Shown: in pieces, positions 61,153-64,000 of the stretch
Layout: every line of letters starts with the position of its first letter
How positions within the stretch are numbered: the first letter of the stretch is position 1
Source of the DNA: Streptomyces liliifuscus
GTDB lineage: Bacteria > Actinomycetota > Actinomycetes > Streptomycetales > Streptomycetaceae
Direction: 5' to 3'
DNA length: 64,000 nt
Assembly: GCF_016598615.1 (NCBI RefSeq)
Contig: NZ_CP066831.1
Location: 9,548,001 to 9,612,000 of the forward strand
The notes under the pieces: model-generated
Database searches by the model: none
What the model was told of the DNA's origin: nothing
What the model saw: the letters and a program-made list of their open reading frames with translations, nothing else
Program-made: the position numbers and the translations under genes

Positions 61153-62127
61153 ATGACCACGACACACTCCACCGAGGTGCCGCCCCAGGAGTTGCAGCAG
61201 CAGTTCGACGCGACGATCGCGCGGGACCAGCGGGTCGAGCCGCGCGACTGGATGCCGGACGGCTACCGCAAGACGCTGGTGCGGCAGATCGCGCAGCACG
61301 CGCACTCGGAGATCATCGGCATGCAGCCGGAGGGCGAGTGGATCACGCGTGCCCCCTCGCTGCGCCGCAAGGCCATCCTGTTCGCGAAGGTCCAGGACGA
61401 GGCCGGCCACGGGTTGTACCTGTACTCGGCGGCGGAGACCCTGGGCGCCGACCGAGCGGACCTGACCGAGCGACTCATCGAGGGGCGCCAGAAGTACTCG
61501 TCGATCTTCAACTACCCCACGCCGACGTTCGCCGACGTCGGCGTCATCGGCTGGTTCGTGGACGGCGCGGCGATCTGCAACCAGGTTCCGCTGTGCAGGA
61601 GTTCGTACGGGCCCTACGCGCGCGCGATGGTGCGGATCTGCAAAGAGGAGTCGTTCCACCAGCGGCAGGGCTACGAGCTGCTGATGACGATGATGCGCGG
61701 CACCGAGGCCCAGCGGGCCATGGTCCAGGACTCGGTGGACCGCTGGTGGTGGCCCTCGCTCATGATGTTCGGCCCGCCCGACGGCGACTCGCCCAACTCG
61801 GCGGCGTCGATGGCCTGGAAGATCAAGCGGCACAGCAACGACGAGCTGCGTCAGCGGTTCGTCGACATGACCGTGCCGCAGGCCGAGAAGCTCGGCGTCA
61901 CCCTCCCCGACCCGGAGCTGCGCTGGAACGAGGAGCGCGGCAGCCACGACTTCGGCACCCCCGACTGGTCGGAGCTGAAGCGGGTGATCTCCGGCGGCGG
62001 GCCGTGCAACGCCGAGCGGGTGGAGCGGCGCCGCAGCGCCCATGAGGAGGGCGCCTGGGTGCGGGAGGCGGCCACGGCCCACGCGGCCAAGCAGGCGGCA
62101 CGCGCGCGTGAAGGAGCGACGGCATGA
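61153..62127 (+). CDS. paaA: Phenylacetyl-CoA epoxidase subunit A (diiron catalytic)
   Basis: A 324-aa ferritin-fold oxygenase subunit. The diiron ligands lie in the helices with KAILFAKVQDEAGHGLYLY and VRICKEESFHQRQGYELLM (E-x2-H pairs), and IAQHAHSEIIGMQPEGEWI is a family signature. It epoxidises phenylacetyl-CoA as part of PaaABCE. ATG 61153 (MTTTHSTEV) gives the standard length; an earlier in-frame ATG at 61054 would place the operator inside the gene. The stop overlaps paaB. Confidence 0.96.
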   Translation: MTTTHSTEVPPQELQQQFDATIARDQRVEPRDWMPDGYRKTLVRQIAQHAHSEIIGMQPEGEWITRAPSLRRKAILFAKVQDEAGHGLYLYSAAETLGADRADLTERLIEGRQKYSSIFNYPTPTFADVGVIGWFVDGAAICNQVPLCRSSYGPYARAMVRICKEESFHQRQGYELLMTMMRGTEAQRAMVQDSVDRWWWPSLMMFGPPDGDSPNSAASMAWKIKRHSNDELRQRFVDMTVPQAEKLGVTLPDPELRWNEERGSHDFGTPDWSELKRVISGGGPCNAERVERRRSAHEEGAWVREAATAHAAKQAARAREGATA

Positions 62128-62459
62128 GCGACATCACCCCGGGCACCTCCCAGGGGACCGGCACCCAGGGCACCGGCAAGGGCGACTGGCCGCTGTACGA
62201 GGTGTTCGTGCGCGGCAAGCGCGGGCTGAACCACGTCCATGTGGGCTCGCTGCACGCAGCCGACGACGCCATGGCGCTGACCCACGCCCGCGACCTCTAC
62301 ACCCGGCGCAACGAGGGCGTCTCGATCTGGGTGGTGCGCTCGGAGCACATCGCGGCGTCCACGCGCGACGAGAAGGACCCGTTCTTCGCGCCGAGCGCCG
62401 ACAAGGTCTACCGCCACCCGACCTTCTACGACATCCCCGACGACGTCCCGCACATCTGA
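62124..62459 (+). CDS. paaB: Phenylacetyl-CoA epoxidase subunit B
   Basis: A 111-aa small subunit, full length. The family pattern is WPLYEVFVRGKRGLNHVHVG, SLHAADDAMALTHARDLYTR, then IWVVRSEHIAAS. PaaB bridges PaaA-PaaC pairs in the epoxidase. The ATG overlaps the paaA stop by 4 bp, and paaC starts 10 bp later. The first 18 residues are Gly/Thr-rich and probably flexible. Confidence 0.95.
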   Translation: MSDITPGTSQGTGTQGTGKGDWPLYEVFVRGKRGLNHVHVGSLHAADDAMALTHARDLYTRRNEGVSIWVVRSEHIAASTRDEKDPFFAPSADKVYRHPTFYDIPDDVPHI

Positions 62460-62469
62460 GGAGCAGGGC

Positions 62470-63297
62470 ATGAGTGACGACCACGTCTACATGACCCTCG
62501 CCGAGGGACACGAGGACGACGCCCGCTGGGCATACGGCACCGGCTTCGAGGACCCCCTGCACGGCGTGGACACCACCGTGCCCGAGGGCGTCGACGCGGG
62601 CCGGCTGGCCGCCGACTGCGTGGCGCTCGCGGACGACGCCCTGGTCTCCGCGCAGCGGCTCGCCGAGTGGACCACCCGCGCCCCGGAGCTGGAGGAGGAG
62701 GTCGCGCTGGCCAACATCGGCCTCGACCTCCTCGGCCAGGCCCGCCTGCTGTACGCACGCGCCGGGCAGGTCGACGGCACCGGGCGCGACGAGGACGCGT
62801 ACGCCTACTTCCGGGACGCGGAGGACTTCAGGAACGTCCGGCTGGCCGAACTCCCGGACGGGGACTTCGCGTTCTCGATCGTGCGGCTGCTGGTCCTGTC
62901 CAGCTGGCGCCTCGCGCACTTCGAGCAGCTCTCGTCGCACCCCGACCCCGTCCTCTCGGCCATCGCCGCCAAGGGCGTCAAGGAGCTGACGTACCACCGG
63001 CAGTACGCGGCCGAGTGGACGGTGCGTCTCGGCGACGGCACGGACGAGTCGCGCCGCCGGACGCGTACGGCGATGGAACAGGTCGCCCCGTACTTCGGCG
63101 AGTTGTTCACGGCGTACGACGTGCGGGGCGAGGTGGTCGCCGTGCTGCGGCAGGTCACCGAGGCGGCCGGGCTGCCCATGCCCGTGTACCGGCCGCTGCC
63201 CGGCGCCGGGCGAGGCGGGGAGCACACCGAGCATCTCGCGCCGCTTCTGGCCGAGTTGCAGAGCGTGGCCCGTGCACACCCGGGGGCGACATGGTGA
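62470..63297 (+). CDS. paaC: Phenylacetyl-CoA epoxidase subunit C (structural)
   Basis: A 275-aa ferritin-like subunit. ADDALVSAQRLAEWTTRAPE, EEEVALANIGLDLLGQARLL, DFAFSIVRLLVLSSWRLAHF and KELTYHRQYAAEWTVRLGDG match PaaC, which holds PaaA but lacks its complete metal site. The normal family length is about 250. It overlaps paaD by 7 bp. Confidence 0.95.
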   Translation: MSDDHVYMTLAEGHEDDARWAYGTGFEDPLHGVDTTVPEGVDAGRLAADCVALADDALVSAQRLAEWTTRAPELEEEVALANIGLDLLGQARLLYARAGQVDGTGRDEDAYAYFRDAEDFRNVRLAELPDGDFAFSIVRLLVLSSWRLAHFEQLSSHPDPVLSAIAAKGVKELTYHRQYAAEWTVRLGDGTDESRRRTRTAMEQVAPYFGELFTAYDVRGEVVAVLRQVTEAAGLPMPVYRPLPGAGRGGEHTEHLAPLLAELQSVARAHPGATW

Positions 63298-63806
63298 CCG
63301 TGCTGACGGACGTGCGGCACGCCCGGCACATCGCCGAGCAGGTGCCCGACCCCGAACTGCCCATGCTGACCCTCGCCGACCTCGGCGTCCTGCGCGCCGT
63401 CGAGGTGACCGGGGACGGGACCGTGGTCGCGAGTCTGACGCCGACCTACTCCGGCTGCCCGGCGATGGCCGAGATGCGCGCGGACGTGGCGGCACGGCTG
63501 CGCGGCGCTGGGTACGCGCGCGTGGAGATCCGTACGGTCCTGGACCCGCCGTGGACGAGTGACTGGATCACCCCGGAGGGCCGTCGCAAGCTCGCCGAGC
63601 ACGGCATCGCGCCGCCGGGGGCCGCACCCCGCCACGCCGCCGGTCCCGTTCCGCTCGTGCTGTCGCCCACCCGGCGCACGGTGGAGTGCCCGCGCTGCGG
63701 TTCGGCGGACACCGAGGAGACCTCCCGTTTCGCCGCCACGTCCTGCAAGGCGCTGTGGCGCTGCCTCGCCTGCCGCGAGCCGTTCGAGTACGTCAAGGAG
63801 ATCTGA
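63291..63806 (+). CDS. paaD: PaaD, SufT/MIP18-type assembly protein with zinc finger
   Basis: A 171-aa protein. The DUF59/MIP18 fold comes first (VPDPELPMLTLADLGVLRAV, TPTYSGCPAMAEM with its Cys). A C-terminal four-cysteine finger follows (VECPRCGSADTEETSRFAAT, then SCKALWRCLACREPFEYVKE). It is required for iron-sulfur or diiron loading of the epoxidase. ATG 63291 overlaps paaC; GTG 63294 is an alternative. Its stop overlaps the paaE ATG. Confidence 0.94.
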   Translation: MVTVLTDVRHARHIAEQVPDPELPMLTLADLGVLRAVEVTGDGTVVASLTPTYSGCPAMAEMRADVAARLRGAGYARVEIRTVLDPPWTSDWITPEGRRKLAEHGIAPPGAAPRHAAGPVPLVLSPTRRTVECPRCGSADTEETSRFAATSCKALWRCLACREPFEYVKEI

Positions 63807-64000
63807 TGGAAGGCCTGAGGGAAGAGCCGATGGGAGGCCTGAAGGACCCGGCCGCGCCGACCACCGCCAGTCCTACTACTGCTTCCGGTCCCGCCACTGC
63901 TTCCGGTCCCGCGTCCGGCCCGGCGGTGCGTCCGCGTGTACGCACCCGCCGTCCGGTCTTCCACACCCTGCGCGTCGCCTCCGTACAGCCGTTGTGCGAG
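63806..64000 (+). CDS. paaE: Phenylacetyl-CoA epoxidase reductase subunit PaaE (5' part)
   Basis: Only the first 65 codons are inside the window. After an unusual Ala/Thr/Pro/Ser-rich leader of about 45 residues with repeated ASGPA units, the sequence RRPVFHTLRVASVQPLCE matches the start of PaaE, the FAD/[2Fe-2S] reductase that supplies electrons to PaaA. ATG 63806 overlaps the paaD stop by one base. Confidence 0.88.
   Translation, partial: MEGLREEPMGGLKDPAAPTTASPTTASGPATASGPASGPAVRPRVRTRRPVFHTLRVASVQPLCE

Overview
The window is very GC-rich, gene-dense DNA with short overlapping operons, many GTG starts, G-rich Shine-Dalgarno sites and families typical of Streptomyces (GPP34-like protein, XRE-DUF2690, CGNR zinc finger, SpoIIE/ATPase fusion, CatR/FurA-katG, actinobacterial pqq operon). 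It reads as chromosomal sequence of a Streptomyces or close relative. No tRNA, rRNA, CRISPR array, insertion sequence or phage gene was seen.

Region 1 (1-21.2 kb) is a catabolic island. It holds a truncated glutamine-synthetase-like gene, a [3Fe-4S] ferredoxin with its FAD reductase, an acetoacetate-decarboxylase-like protein, a homoprotocatechuate-type meta-cleavage module (HpaE-, HpaD- and HpaG-like), a TetR regulator, an APC permease, a class I amidotransferase, a second aldehyde dehydrogenase overlapping a PuuD-like peptidase C26 gene, MarR and LuxR regulators, a sugar-type ABC importer with an amidohydrolase, and an LLM flavin oxidoreductase. Seven copies of one 16-bp palindrome (consensus CGTTTGGNNYCAAACG) lie in front of most of these transcription units, including the marR gene. 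This suggests a single, probably MarR-controlled regulon that joins gamma-glutamylation of an amine to aromatic ring cleavage.

Region 2 (21.2-29.3 kb) carries a secreted GH43-like glycosidase behind a LacI-type palindrome, about 0.7 kb of decayed sequence, phosphoglucomutase, an ECF sigma factor with a membrane partner, a complete rpoA gene outside any ribosomal-protein cluster (probably a second copy), and a methyltransferase.

Region 3 (29.5-39.2 kb) has a full pqqABCDE operon followed by a secreted PQQ-dependent sugar dehydrogenase, a pair of membrane-anchored XRE regulators (one with an outside peptidoglycan-binding domain) divergent from a secreted protein with three peptidoglycan-binding-like repeats, a secreted two-repeat protein, and a lone P450.

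Region 4 (39.2-47.2 kb) is a hexuronate/mannonate catabolic cluster: KDPG aldolase, KDG kinase, a polyol dehydrogenase, an MHS transporter, a fructuronate/mannonate oxidoreductase, ManD-type dehydratase and a divergent GntR regulator with a perfect palindromic operator. The route is mannonate to KDG to KDPG to pyruvate plus glyceraldehyde 3-phosphate.

Region 5 (47.3-64 kb) holds membrane and FHA proteins, a Ser/Thr kinase, katG with a Fur-family regulator, a 58-aa small protein, a GPP34-like protein, a NemR-like TetR regulator, a CGNR zinc-finger regulator that shares a 21-bp operator with the small-protein promoter region, a SpoIIE phosphatase/anti-sigma fusion, a methyltransferase, and the start of the phenylacetyl-CoA epoxidase operon paaABCDE (paaE cut by the window end).
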